Origin: Halobacteriovorax sp. GB3
GTDB taxonomy: Bacteria; Bdellovibrionota; Bacteriovoracia; Bacteriovoracales; Bacteriovoracaceae
Length of the DNA stretch: 64,000 bases
Assembly (NCBI RefSeq): GCF_028649655.1
Contig: NZ_JAQSLN010000003.1
Coordinates: 806,001 to 870,000 of the forward strand
Reading direction: 5' to 3'
Part shown: piece after piece, positions 51,602 through 59,746 of the stretch
Layout: every line of letters begins with the position of its first letter
How positions within the stretch are numbered: the first letter of the stretch is position 1
Notes under the pieces: generated by a model
Seen by the model: the letters and a program-made list of their open reading frames with translations, nothing else
Database searches by the model: none
Told to the model about the DNA's origin: nothing
Made by a program: the position numbers and the translations under genes

Positions 51602-53154
51602 CTATCGACCTCTCTGGTTTCAATTCCAAAGATTGAAAAGCTCGTTGATAGATCAACGAGAGATGCATCTTTAAGAAGTGTCTCTAAAGATTGCAATTGT
51701 GAATATGAAGGCGTTCTAAGCTTCACCATTGCAGGAGAATTCTTAGAAATTGGACCAATAAACATCTGCCCTAACTCTCCGTTGGTCCCCTCTATGGAGC
51801 TATAAAAAAGATCACTCTCAACGACAATTCCCTGTCTGACTTTTTCAATATACTGTTCGCGATCAACTTTTCTTAATTCTTCTAAATCTCTTAAAGGTCC
51901 CGTTTGAGACTCTCCTAAAGGCAGATTATCAAGAACCTGAAGAATAATTTGAATCGACTGAAATATTTCTTCCAAACGAACAAGATAGCGATCGTAATTT
52001 GTACCATTGATTCCTAAAGGGATTTCAAATTGGACTTCATTATAAAAGTAAAAAGGGTCAACTTTCCTAAGATCATAATTAATTCCACTTGATCTTAAAC
52101 TAGGACCAGTAAGGCCATAAGACAAAGCATCTGTTGCCTCGATTTCAAATGTTTTTGTTTTACTCATCCAATGATTAGAATTTGTAAAAGACCTTTTTAA
52201 CAAATGAAGGGACTTGGATAATTCCGATAAAACGCTAAGACACTTTGATATCCAACCAACAGGAAGATCACTACATACTCCACCAAGTTTTATAATACCT
52301 TCTCCATACTGAGACTTATTGTAGGCATTAAATAGTGAATGAATGCTATTTTTGAATCCTAGAAGTTGAAAACTCTCAATATCTACTTTGAATTGACTGA
52401 AAACTCTTTCAAAAACATAGAGATGACCAGAGATTCGCGATAACTCTAAAAGAACCATACGAATGGCCTGAGCTCTTTCAGTAATCGATAGGTTAAGTTT
52501 TAACTCGATGGCATGATACCAACTAAAAGCATACTCAACAGAATAAGGTGCAAAATAAGATTCTAAAAGAGATGGAATTTGAAGGTAGCTCTTAGTACGA
52601 AGCGAGTCCTCTAAAGCTATGCGATGAAATCCTGGCAAGAACTCCAATCGACATATTCGATCACCATCTAATTCAAGACCAATCTTAGCAATATTTTGTC
52701 CATGAGGACCAAGAGGGCCCACTTCCAAATATTCTCTAGACAACTCAATCTCTTCACTTACTGAAAGATCACGCTTAAATCCATTGAGTTCAGGATGCTC
52801 TTTTGAGACAAAGAGTGGACTGAGTTTTTTATGATCAGAAATGATAAATTGATTAACATACTCTCTTTCATACCAGCTCGCACTCGGATAAATATCACTA
52901 ATACTTTCTCGGTAATGATGATTGAGAGGAAATGTCACGATCAACTTTTTATGAAATTCTAAATTAACGAGAACAAAGTAAATTTGAGATTCAAATGTTG
53001 CCACATCGGCCAATTGAATAAATCCATAAGTGTTTTTCAGTTCATAGAAAATGGACTTTTCAAATTGATCGACAGTTAGCTTACTTTGTAGCTCTCCTAA
53101 CTGATACTTTTCTTTAAAACGTTCTTTAAGAGCAGTTTCTAAACTAGCCAACAT
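51598..53154 (-). CDS. Fused NuoC/NuoD-like complex I subunit
   Basis: 518 residues from ATG 53154 (AAGGAG upstream). NuoC part: YPSASWYEREYVNQF and ELNGFKRDL. NuoD part: GPLGPHGQNIAKIGLELDG, LLELSRISGHL, GGVCSDLP, YGLTGPSLRSSGINYDLRK, NGTNYDRYLVRLEE, and the terminal FSIFGIETREVDR. The sequence aligns well to fused NuoCD throughout. The [NiFe] cysteine pairs are absent as expected for NuoD, and the quinone-site loop (normally GPQHPxTHG) is altered. It partners the NuoB-like and NuoI-like proteins. Confidence 0.85.
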   Translation of the reverse strand: MLASLETALKERFKEKYQLGELQSKLTVDQFEKSIFYELKNTYGFIQLADVATFESQIYFVLVNLEFHKKLIVTFPLNHHYRESISDIYPSASWYEREYVNQFIISDHKKLSPLFVSKEHPELNGFKRDLSVSEEIELSREYLEVGPLGPHGQNIAKIGLELDGDRICRLEFLPGFHRIALEDSLRTKSYLQIPSLLESYFAPYSVEYAFSWYHAIELKLNLSITERAQAIRMVLLELSRISGHLYVFERVFSQFKVDIESFQLLGFKNSIHSLFNAYNKSQYGEGIIKLGGVCSDLPVGWISKCLSVLSELSKSLHLLKRSFTNSNHWMSKTKTFEIEATDALSYGLTGPSLRSSGINYDLRKVDPFYFYNEVQFEIPLGINGTNYDRYLVRLEEIFQSIQIILQVLDNLPLGESQTGPLRDLEELRKVDREQYIEKVRQGIVVESDLFYSSIEGTNGELGQMFIGPISKNSPAMVKLRTPSYSQLQSLETLLKDASLVDLSTSFSIFGIETREVDR

Positions 53155-53671
53155 GAGCGCAGACTCCTTTTTCAACTCTCTGATAAAGAAGCTCCATTCC
53201 CTCTAAAATCGCTTTTGAGGAGGGCCTTCCGCCTGGAATGTAGACATCTATCGGAATCAACTCATCACTCCAATAACAAGGGCGTTCACTTGAAAAATGT
53301 GATCTCGTATTTTTTGCACCTACAAAGACGACCCACTTTCGACTAGGCATCTTCTGGTAAATGTCATAAATTTCAGCAAAGAGTGCTTCTGTAATTGGTC
53401 CTCTCACAATGAGGACATCTGCTTCAAAAGCAGAGTCAGACAGAGCAAGAAAAGTTCTAACCTTAGATTTTTTGATCTCACCAAGAAGCCAAGATCCATT
53501 AATTTTGGAAATGCCAAGGGGATCGAGAACTTGAAAGAATGAAAGCCTTTTGAGGCTCATCCAGCGAATCACTTTCTCTTTGAATGTTTTTGGTTCATGA
53601 GTAACCGCGAGTTTTTCCAAAGAATATTGATCTTTGCTAAATCGGGATACTCTATCATCTTGAACGCCCAA
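53144..53671 (-). CDS. NuoB-like subunit lacking all N2-cluster cysteines
   Basis: 175 residues. The fold is recognised by FEADVLIVRGPITEA (residues 82-96), SRKWVVFVGAKN (110-121) and PIDVYIPGGRPSSKA (140-154), which match the NuoB blocks before the cluster. In NuoB these are followed by Cys (GxCA, GCPP) and preceded by a CC pair. Here they read GAKN, GGRP, and no Cys near residue 53. The only two Cys are at 132 and in the tail. Cluster N2 can therefore not bind in the usual way. TTG start with AGGAG. First gene of the operon. Confidence 0.8.
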   Translation of the reverse strand: MGVQDDRVSRFSKDQYSLEKLAVTHEPKTFKEKVIRWMSLKRLSFFQVLDPLGISKINGSWLLGEIKKSKVRTFLALSDSAFEADVLIVRGPITEALFAEIYDIYQKMPSRKWVVFVGAKNTRSHFSSERPCYWSDELIPIDVYIPGGRPSSKAILEGMELLYQRVEKGVCAHVG

Positions 53672-53741
53672 AGGCGGTCTCCTAGTAATACGTATAGTGT
53701 CTTACTATTCTAAAAACAGCCCCTTAACTTGTAAACCTTTG

Positions 53742-55250
53742 TTAAAAGATATAACCATCCTTTAAGTTAATTTTTTCAGGCGAAATGGGGCTCCACGTTA
53801 CATCTTCAGGAAAGATATGCTCATCTCTCTTTTTCTCACAGCTTAACTTCTTACCACTCTCATAAACCCAACTATACATTTTATTGTGACTTCCACCAAT
53901 TCCCGAATCATATTCAATATAACGATAATGAGCACGGTTATTACCTTTATTACCACTCATTACTGTAATACTACGGTCAAAGGCCTTCTCAAGTTCCTCA
54001 TCACTACAAGTATGCAAGAGTGCGCGAGCATTATAGAATTTCTTTCCACTGCTCAGAACAGGGTTTTCAACCCAACTTCCCTTTGAGCAGCTATAGACAT
54101 AACCAAGAGATTCTAGCTGAAAGTAACTAGCAAAATAAGAAAAGAACCAGTGACGCTCAACATCATCGTTAATAGAGCTCATCTGAACAAATTTCGAACA
54201 AGTCATAAATTCTGAACGATATTTCTGATAGAAGTACTTAAAAAACTTATGAAACTTCTTAGCGTGAACGCGAGCAAGTTCCTTCTTACTTCTATTTGCT
54301 TTTATTTCACCGTTATAAACGTTACCTTTGAGTGATGGCTTCTTCGTTAGCTTTCTATATTTACTCTCTTTTTCGCCCTTTCTAATCTTTTCAGTCTCTC
54401 TAATATTTTCTACGTTACTCCAAACATAATCATAAAGAGCATGACAGCTTTTTTGCATAGACCTTGAGCTCTCAAAAGAGAAGATATGATTTGTTCTTGC
54501 GATAAAATCGAGAGTCTTTGTTAAATCCACATCATTGAGCAATCGATAAGCAGGTCTTATCTCCCCGCTCGTTTCGATAGTGGAACCGCGAAAGTTTTCC
54601 ATATAGGCCTTGGCCTTTTCCCAATCAACTTTCTTTTTTAAATCGTCTAAATTTTGAACCTGAGAAAAGGACTCATCTCCATCAATAACGGCATAGAGAA
54701 CCATTCTTGAGAGCCACTTAGAGCGAGAACCGCATGGGAAGCTATCGCAAAATTGCTCAACCCCACCGCCAAGGAGTCTAATTGAGTAAACATTGTCTTT
54801 GTAGCGCTCATATTCATTTAATGCACCCTTCGAAGAGAAGATATAAACTTCTTGCTTCTGACCTAGTTGATCGAGATAGCCAGGGATGAAACCAACTGAA
54901 AAATTTGGAGAGAATAAGTCGCCTCCATATCTTTTCCACGAATCCTCATACTCACAATTTTGAGTCTTCTTATAAAGTGAGCCACTTTTAATATCAAAAT
55001 CATAAATAAAAGGTGAACCCATCGGGGTCATAACAACAGCGTTATAAATATTTTTCGTTTCACTGCTTTCTTTAAAAGGAACATCAAAAAAGGCATTGAG
55101 ACGCATCTCTTTAGTCTGACTGAGATAGCGATACTTTTTATCGACATCAAACCACGTTCCCCTCGGAACACTTTTTCTCAACTTTAATGCCCCGCCTGCA
55201 CAGGCCATTAAAAAAATGCATGAAAGAGTGAGAATTAAAATCCTTTTCAA
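53742..55250 (-). CDS. Large lipoprotein, unknown
   Basis: About 502 residues from TTG 55250 (or 506 from GTG 55262). Lipobox FLMAC follows a short signal peptide. The mature chain is basic, Tyr- and Lys-rich with scattered cysteines and no recognised domain or repeat. The protein is expected to be lipid-anchored in the envelope. It stands 70 bases upstream of the complex-I-like operon on the same strand, but the gap makes co-transcription uncertain. Divergent from the tRNA-Leu gene. Confidence 0.7.
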   Translation of the reverse strand: MKRILILTLSCIFLMACAGGALKLRKSVPRGTWFDVDKKYRYLSQTKEMRLNAFFDVPFKESSETKNIYNAVVMTPMGSPFIYDFDIKSGSLYKKTQNCEYEDSWKRYGGDLFSPNFSVGFIPGYLDQLGQKQEVYIFSSKGALNEYERYKDNVYSIRLLGGGVEQFCDSFPCGSRSKWLSRMVLYAVIDGDESFSQVQNLDDLKKKVDWEKAKAYMENFRGSTIETSGEIRPAYRLLNDVDLTKTLDFIARTNHIFSFESSRSMQKSCHALYDYVWSNVENIRETEKIRKGEKESKYRKLTKKPSLKGNVYNGEIKANRSKKELARVHAKKFHKFFKYFYQKYRSEFMTCSKFVQMSSINDDVERHWFFSYFASYFQLESLGYVYSCSKGSWVENPVLSSGKKFYNARALLHTCSDEELEKAFDRSITVMSGNKGNNRAHYRYIEYDSGIGGSHNKMYSWVYESGKKLSCEKKRDEHIFPEDVTWSPISPEKINLKDGYIF

Positions 55251-55279
55251 TTGACAACCCACTGTTAATGATTCAAAAT
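55251..55279 (+). promoter_or_regulatory. Candidate promoter for tRNA-Leu
   Basis: TTGACA (55251-55256), 17-base spacer, CAAAAT (55274-55279). Transcription would begin about 55286, leaving a short leader before the tRNA. A TATACT at 55283-55288 is an alternative -10 but is too close to the tRNA. Confidence 0.35.
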
Positions 55280-55292
55280 TACTATACTTTTT

Positions 55293-55379
55293 GGCCTCGT
55301 GACGAAATTGGTAGACGTAGTGGATTTAAAATCCGCGGGACTTTAGTCCGTGCCGGTTCGAGTCCGGCCGAGGCCACCA
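55293..55379 (+). tRNA. tRNA-Leu (anticodon UAA), CCA encoded
   Basis: Acceptor stem GGCCTCG/CGAGGCC with discriminator A and encoded CCA. The anticodon stem-loop GTGGA-TTTAAAA-TCCGC holds anticodon TAA. A long variable arm (class II) and the T-arm GCCGGTTCGAGTCCGGC are intact. 87 bases, including CCA. Confidence 0.96.
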
Positions 55380-55457
55380 ACCCATCCCTTGTCTGATCCA
55401 AATCTCCATGAAATTATTATGACATGAAATATTGGATCTTCATAGGGTTGTATCTTC

Positions 55458-56603
55458 ATGTCACATTCAAATAACGATTCACTTTCTAATAAATTTCAAA
55501 TGATGTTTGAAAGGTATTGCTCGTACATTCATTCACTCGAAAAGATTAGCAACAAGGATGTCGACAAGTTGATTCACTTTGAAACAACACTTGAATCACT
55601 CTTAGAGTTCGATGTTTTAAAAGAAGAGAACTTCATTTTTCAAACCCAAAAAGATCTCTATAACCAAGAGAGCTATATCAGCGAGCAACTCAACACTCTT
55701 GCCCTCAACACATCCTTCTTTGAATGGAAAACAATACTTGATCAAATTGAACCCCGCGAGACACTGTGTGACCTTGGATCGGGCTACAGCAAAGGTACAC
55801 TCCTCTCAAACTTACTCGATCAATGGACTGTCCACTCTTTGGAGCTAGTTGAAAGACGAGTTGAAGTGGCAACAAAGGCCCTTAAAAAAGCAACCCATGA
55901 TACAAGTCGAATAAGAGGTTCTATTAAAAGATCAGATCTTTTAAAAGATTCATTTCCAATATGTGATAACTACTTTCTCTATCTTCCCTGTGGAGAACTT
56001 CTCGAACATCTTCTTGATGGCCTAGAGAAATTATCTCAAACTAATAATCTTCAAATTATTGCTATAGAATCTCATGGAGATCTCATCAATACGCTTAAGC
56101 GTTGCTCTTGGTTAGAATTGGATAGATCTATAAAAATGAAGATGCCACGACATGATCAAATGCTCTATTTTTTTAAACCCAGAGAAATCTCCTCTCGCCT
56201 AGAAGAAAAAAGAGAATTAGATAAAAAAGTTAAATCCCTTATTGATGAACTCAATAAAAAAAAGAAAATCAATCTCACTCTTGAACTTGATGAATTTTGC
56301 CAATTAAAAAAACACTCAGATAGCGATACGCAATTAATCATTCAAGACGATGATCATCTATGGCTATGTGACCTTAGCTCCAGTGTTCCCTGTCACCTTG
56401 ATGCGAGACATGTTTACTTGGAATCAACTTATCCAAAAAGAAGATTTCTTCTTTCAAAATGCACGGGACTTCTCATTCCAGATGGAAAATTAAAAAAGAT
56501 TGTGAATGAGAGAAGATTAGAAAATCAAATTAGAAAGATAATTATTGAACCGCAAAAGCTTATTGAATACAAAAATGGGCAAAGAAAAAAGGCCAGCTTT
56601 TAA
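55458..56603 (+). CDS. SAM-dependent methyltransferase-like protein
   Basis: 381 residues. The central region has a class I motif I (LCDLGSGYSKGTLL), a motif II-like acidic end (LELVERRVEVA) and a DNYFLYLPCGE motif IV equivalent. The resemblance is to DOT1-type folds, but only at the core. The N-terminal 95 residues are helical; the C-terminal 150 are charged with no known domain (VPCHLDARHVYLE). Substrate unknown. The stop lies within the terminator of the opposite gene. Confidence 0.65.
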   Translation: MSHSNNDSLSNKFQMMFERYCSYIHSLEKISNKDVDKLIHFETTLESLLEFDVLKEENFIFQTQKDLYNQESYISEQLNTLALNTSFFEWKTILDQIEPRETLCDLGSGYSKGTLLSNLLDQWTVHSLELVERRVEVATKALKKATHDTSRIRGSIKRSDLLKDSFPICDNYFLYLPCGELLEHLLDGLEKLSQTNNLQIIAIESHGDLINTLKRCSWLELDRSIKMKMPRHDQMLYFFKPREISSRLEEKRELDKKVKSLIDELNKKKKINLTLELDEFCQLKKHSDSDTQLIIQDDDHLWLCDLSSSVPCHLDARHVYLESTYPKRRFLLSKCTGLLIPDGKLKKIVNERRLENQIRKIIIEPQKLIEYKNGQRKKASF

Positions 56604-56609
56604 CTGGCC
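56585..56609 (-). terminator. Rho-independent terminator of the small minus-strand gene
   Basis: Minus strand GGCCAG/CTGGCC stem followed by TTTTTTC. It lies at the very 3' end of the plus-strand methyltransferase gene, overlapping its coding sequence, and may slow both transcripts. Confidence 0.7.
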
Positions 56610-56615
56610 CTCTGC

Positions 56616-56957
56616 TTATTCTTTACAATTTAATTCGTAATTAATCTCTGGCGTTACATAAGAAAGTTTATAACGACCATTGGGATCAAGAGAGCCCGTT
56701 GAAAGGTTTCCATATTGATAAGTAGGGGCCAGTGTAATCATTGCTGTGATTCTTCCATCAACATACATAACAGAGGCATATGCATCTTCAATATCAACAG
56801 ATAATTTTTCTCCACCAGGAATGCTCACTGGTTCAAGTTTTTTAGAAATCTTTCTAAAAATACTTCCACTATTATCTCTTTTAACGATTGAACAATCTAA
56901 GGCCATAGTACTTAATGAACCTAGTGTAAGAAGTGAAATGATAAATATTTTTTTCAT
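56616..56957 (-). CDS. Small secreted protein, unknown
   Basis: 113 residues from ATG 56957, set by AAGGAG upstream; the longer frame from 56975 adds six residues before the signal peptide (MKKIFIISLLTLGSLSTMALDC). The mature part is beta-rich with two cysteines, near each end, that could form a disulfide. No domain recognised. It is ended by a strong terminator and preceded by the lpdA terminator, so it is a single unit. Confidence 0.65.
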   Translation of the reverse strand: MKKIFIISLLTLGSLSTMALDCSIVKRDNSGSIFRKISKKLEPVSIPGGEKLSVDIEDAYASVMYVDGRITAMITLAPTYQYGNLSTGSLDPNGRYKLSYVTPEINYELNCKE

Positions 56958-57054
56958 TGTGAGCTCCTTTAGCAACGACTTAAAGGGCCATCATGAAAGA
57001 TAAATAAAATTTGCGCCAGAGATCTTGAAAAAATAACAATTATTTTTAAGAAGA

Positions 57055-57083
57055 TAAAAAAAAGAGGCCTTTTCAGACCTCTT
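57055..57083 (-). terminator. Rho-independent terminator of the sucA-odhB-lpdA operon
   Basis: On the minus strand AAGAGGTC and GGCCTCTT (one wobble) form the stem, followed by TTTTTTT, just after the lpdA stop codon. Confidence 0.85.
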
Positions 57084-57092
57084 TTCAGATAT

Positions 57093-58496
57093 TTACATAT
57101 TGAGTGCGCGATTATCACTTGCGGCGAGGGCCGCTTCTTTAAGCGCTTCAGAATACGTCGGGTGAGCATGGCAAATGCGCCCAACATCTTCAGCAGAAGC
57201 TCTAAATTCCATCGCAACGACCGCTTCATTGATGATATCAGCAACTCTTGGACCAACCATATGAACTCCAAGAATTTCATCAGTATCTTTATGTGCGAGA
57301 ACTTTGATAAATCCTTCAGACTCATTAGAAGCTTTCGCTCTTCCTGAGGCCATAAAAGGAAAAGATCCCGACTTATAAGGAACTTTTGAATCCTTAAGTT
57401 CTTGCTCTGTTTTTCCAACAGCTGCAACCTCTGGCCAAGTATAGATAACACCTGGAATAAGGTTGTAATCAATGTGTGGCTTTTCATTATTTAAAAGCTC
57501 AGCAACAAAGACACCTTCTTCCTCAGCTTTATGAGCAAGCATAGCTCCTTTAACAACATCACCAATCGCATAGATATGTGGAGCACTTGTTTGAAGATGA
57601 CCATTTGTTTCAATGCGTCCTCTTTCATCCATTTTCACACCAGCATTTTCTAAACCTAAACCATCAGTGTAAGGACGACGTCCAACAGCAACAAGACAGT
57701 AATCCCCCTCTAGAACGAGTTCTTTTCCGTCTTTATTAGCTTTTGCCTTAACAATAACTTTCTTACCTTTTCTCGTTACTTCTGTAACGCCATGATCAAG
57801 ATGAAACTTCATACCATCTTTTTTAAGAGCACGTTGAAGGTGCTTTGAGCAGTCTTTATCCATTGTGGCGATAATGTCTTTTGCATATTCAACGACAGAC
57901 ACTTCAGCACCAAGTCTTTGGAAAACAGAACCAAGCTCAAGACCAATAACACCACCACCAATAACGATCATGTGCTTTGGTACTTCTTCAAGCTTAAGAG
58001 CTTCCGTAGAGGTAATGATTCTTTCTTTATCAATTTCAGCAAAAGGAAGAGATGTTGGCTTTGAACCAGTGGCAATAATAAACTTCTTTGCCTTAATCTC
58101 AACTTCTTTCTCACCTTTAACAACAACAGTATTGGCATCTTTAAAAGAACCATGACCGTGGAAAACCTCAATCTTATTTTTCTTCATAAGAAATTGAACA
58201 CCACCAGTGATCCCCTCAACAACCTTAGCAACACGAGAACTCATTTTCTTAACATCAAGCTTAAGCTTTCCTGTTTCAATTCCGTGATCCGCAGCTTCGT
58301 GGGCCATTTGATGGTATCTCTCAGATGAGTCTAACCACGCTTTTGAAGGAATACATCCAACATTTAAGCATGTTCCACCGAGTGTATTATACTTTTCTAC
58401 AATTGCTGTTTTCATTCCAAGTTGAGCACAACGAATCGCTCCTACATAACCACCTGGACCTGAACCAATTACAACTACATCAAATTCTTGAGACAT
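57093..58496 (-). CDS. lpdA: Dihydrolipoyl dehydrogenase (E3)
   Basis: 467 residues. FAD-binding VIGSGPGGYVGAIRCAQ, redox-active Cys43/Cys48 in GGTCLNVGCIPSKA, NAD-binding IGGGVIGLELGSV, and the C-terminal His-Glu pair (HAHPTYSEAL). It reoxidises dihydrolipoamide on the odhB subunit and passes electrons to NAD. Third gene of the 2-oxoglutarate dehydrogenase operon; the downstream terminator suggests it is dedicated to it, though it could also serve pyruvate dehydrogenase. Confidence 0.96.
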   Translation of the reverse strand: MSQEFDVVVIGSGPGGYVGAIRCAQLGMKTAIVEKYNTLGGTCLNVGCIPSKAWLDSSERYHQMAHEAADHGIETGKLKLDVKKMSSRVAKVVEGITGGVQFLMKKNKIEVFHGHGSFKDANTVVVKGEKEVEIKAKKFIIATGSKPTSLPFAEIDKERIITSTEALKLEEVPKHMIVIGGGVIGLELGSVFQRLGAEVSVVEYAKDIIATMDKDCSKHLQRALKKDGMKFHLDHGVTEVTRKGKKVIVKAKANKDGKELVLEGDYCLVAVGRRPYTDGLGLENAGVKMDERGRIETNGHLQTSAPHIYAIGDVVKGAMLAHKAEEEGVFVAELLNNEKPHIDYNLIPGVIYTWPEVAAVGKTEQELKDSKVPYKSGSFPFMASGRAKASNESEGFIKVLAHKDTDEILGVHMVGPRVADIINEAVVAMEFRASAEDVGRICHAHPTYSEALKEAALAASDNRALNM

Positions 58497-58518
58497 AATA
58501 TCTTCCTTAACTTTTTAA

Positions 58519-59733
58519 TTAAACGTCTAGTAGCATTCTTGCTGGATCTTCAATTAATTCCTTAACCGTCTTTAGGAATCCAACAGATTCACGACCATCG
58601 ATAATTCTGTGGTCATATGAAAGAGCAACCATCATGACAGGGTGAACAACAACTTCCCCATTAATAGCAACAGGTCTTTCAACAATATTGTGCATCCCAA
58701 GAATTGCTGATTGTGGAATATTAATAATTGGAGTTGAAAGCATTGAACCGAAAACACCACCATTAGTAATCGTGAATGTTCCACCTTGCATTTCATCTAC
58801 AGTTAACTTTCCATCACGCCCCTTAAGGGCCAGTCTTTTAATATCTTTTTCAATTCCAGCAAGGCTTAGAGATTCAGCATTTCTAACCACCGGAACAACA
58901 AGTCCCTTTGGAGTTGAAACGGCAATCCCAATATCTGCATAGTCATGATAAATAATATTTTCGCCATTGATTTGAGCATTTACAGCAGGAAAGTCCTTAA
59001 GGGCCATTGTACAAGCTTTAGTAAAGAAGCTCATGAAACCTAGACCAATGTCGTGCTTCTTTCCAAATTGTTCTTTATATCTCTTACGAAGCTCCATTAC
59101 ATTGTGCATGTCGATTTCATTAAAAGTAGTTAGCATCGCCGTAGAGTTTTTAGCCTCAGTAAGTCTTGAAGCGATTGTCTTTCTAAGACGAGACATTTTT
59201 TCAACTCTCTGCTCTCTTGAAAAAGCAACAGAAGCACTTGGAGCTTCTTGTGCAGGAGCACCAGCAGGAGCTGATTTTTTCGCTGCACTTGCATTCATAG
59301 CATCGGCTTTCGTGATTCTTCCATCTTTTCCAGTTCCTGAAACAGATTGAGCATCAACACCTTTTTCATCAAGAATCTTTCTCGCAGCAGGAGAAGGATA
59401 ATTCTTATCTCCACCCGTTGCAGCCGCAGGAGCAGATTCGACAGGAGCAGCCTCAGCAGGAGCTTCTGATTTTTCAGCACCACCAGCAGGTGCCGCCGCA
59501 GAAGTATCAACTTCAGCAATCGTTGCACCGATAGCTAGGTCTGTATCTTCTTCTACGAGAAGCTTAATTACACCTGATTCTTCACATGGCATTTCAAGTG
59601 TTGCTTTATCTGACTCGATTTCAGCAATAATATCACCTTCATTAACATAGTCGCCATCAGCAACAGTCCATGAAGCAAGGGTAACTTCTGTAATTGATTC
59701 ACCAATACTTGGGATCGTAATTTTAACACTCAT
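58519..59733 (-). CDS. odhB: Dihydrolipoyllysine-residue succinyltransferase (E2)
   Basis: 404 residues: an N-terminal lipoyl domain with the lipoylated Lys43 ([10 protein letters not shown]), an Ala/Pro-rich linker, a peripheral subunit-binding domain ([16 protein letters not shown]) and the catalytic domain ([30 protein letters not shown]). The C-terminal catalytic His is in [17 protein letters not shown]. Second gene of the 2-oxoglutarate dehydrogenase operon, 13 bases after sucA. Confidence 0.96.
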   Translation of the reverse strand: MSVKITIPSIGESITEVTLASWTVADGDYVNEGDIIAEIESDKATLEMPCEESGVIKLLVEEDTDLAIGATIAEVDTSAAAPAGGAEKSEAPAEAAPVESAPAAATGGDKNYPSPAARKILDEKGVDAQSVSGTGKDGRITKADAMNASAAKKSAPAGAPAQEAPSASVAFSREQRVEKMSRLRKTIASRLTEAKNSTAMLTTFNEIDMHNVMELRKRYKEQFGKKHDIGLGFMSFFTKACTMALKDFPAVNAQINGENIIYHDYADIGIAVSTPKGLVVPVVRNAESLSLAGIEKDIKRLALKGRDGKLTVDEMQGGTFTITNGGVFGSMLSTPIINIPQSAILGMHNIVERPVAINGEVVVHPVMMVALSYDHRIIDGRESVGFLKTVKELIEDPARMLLDV

Positions 59734-59746
59734 AGTTTAATCCTTA

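Noticed and set aside
51598-53154. [NiFe] hydrogenase large subunit
   Set aside because: The cysteine pairs that bind nickel are absent and the sequence follows NuoC/NuoD motifs throughout.
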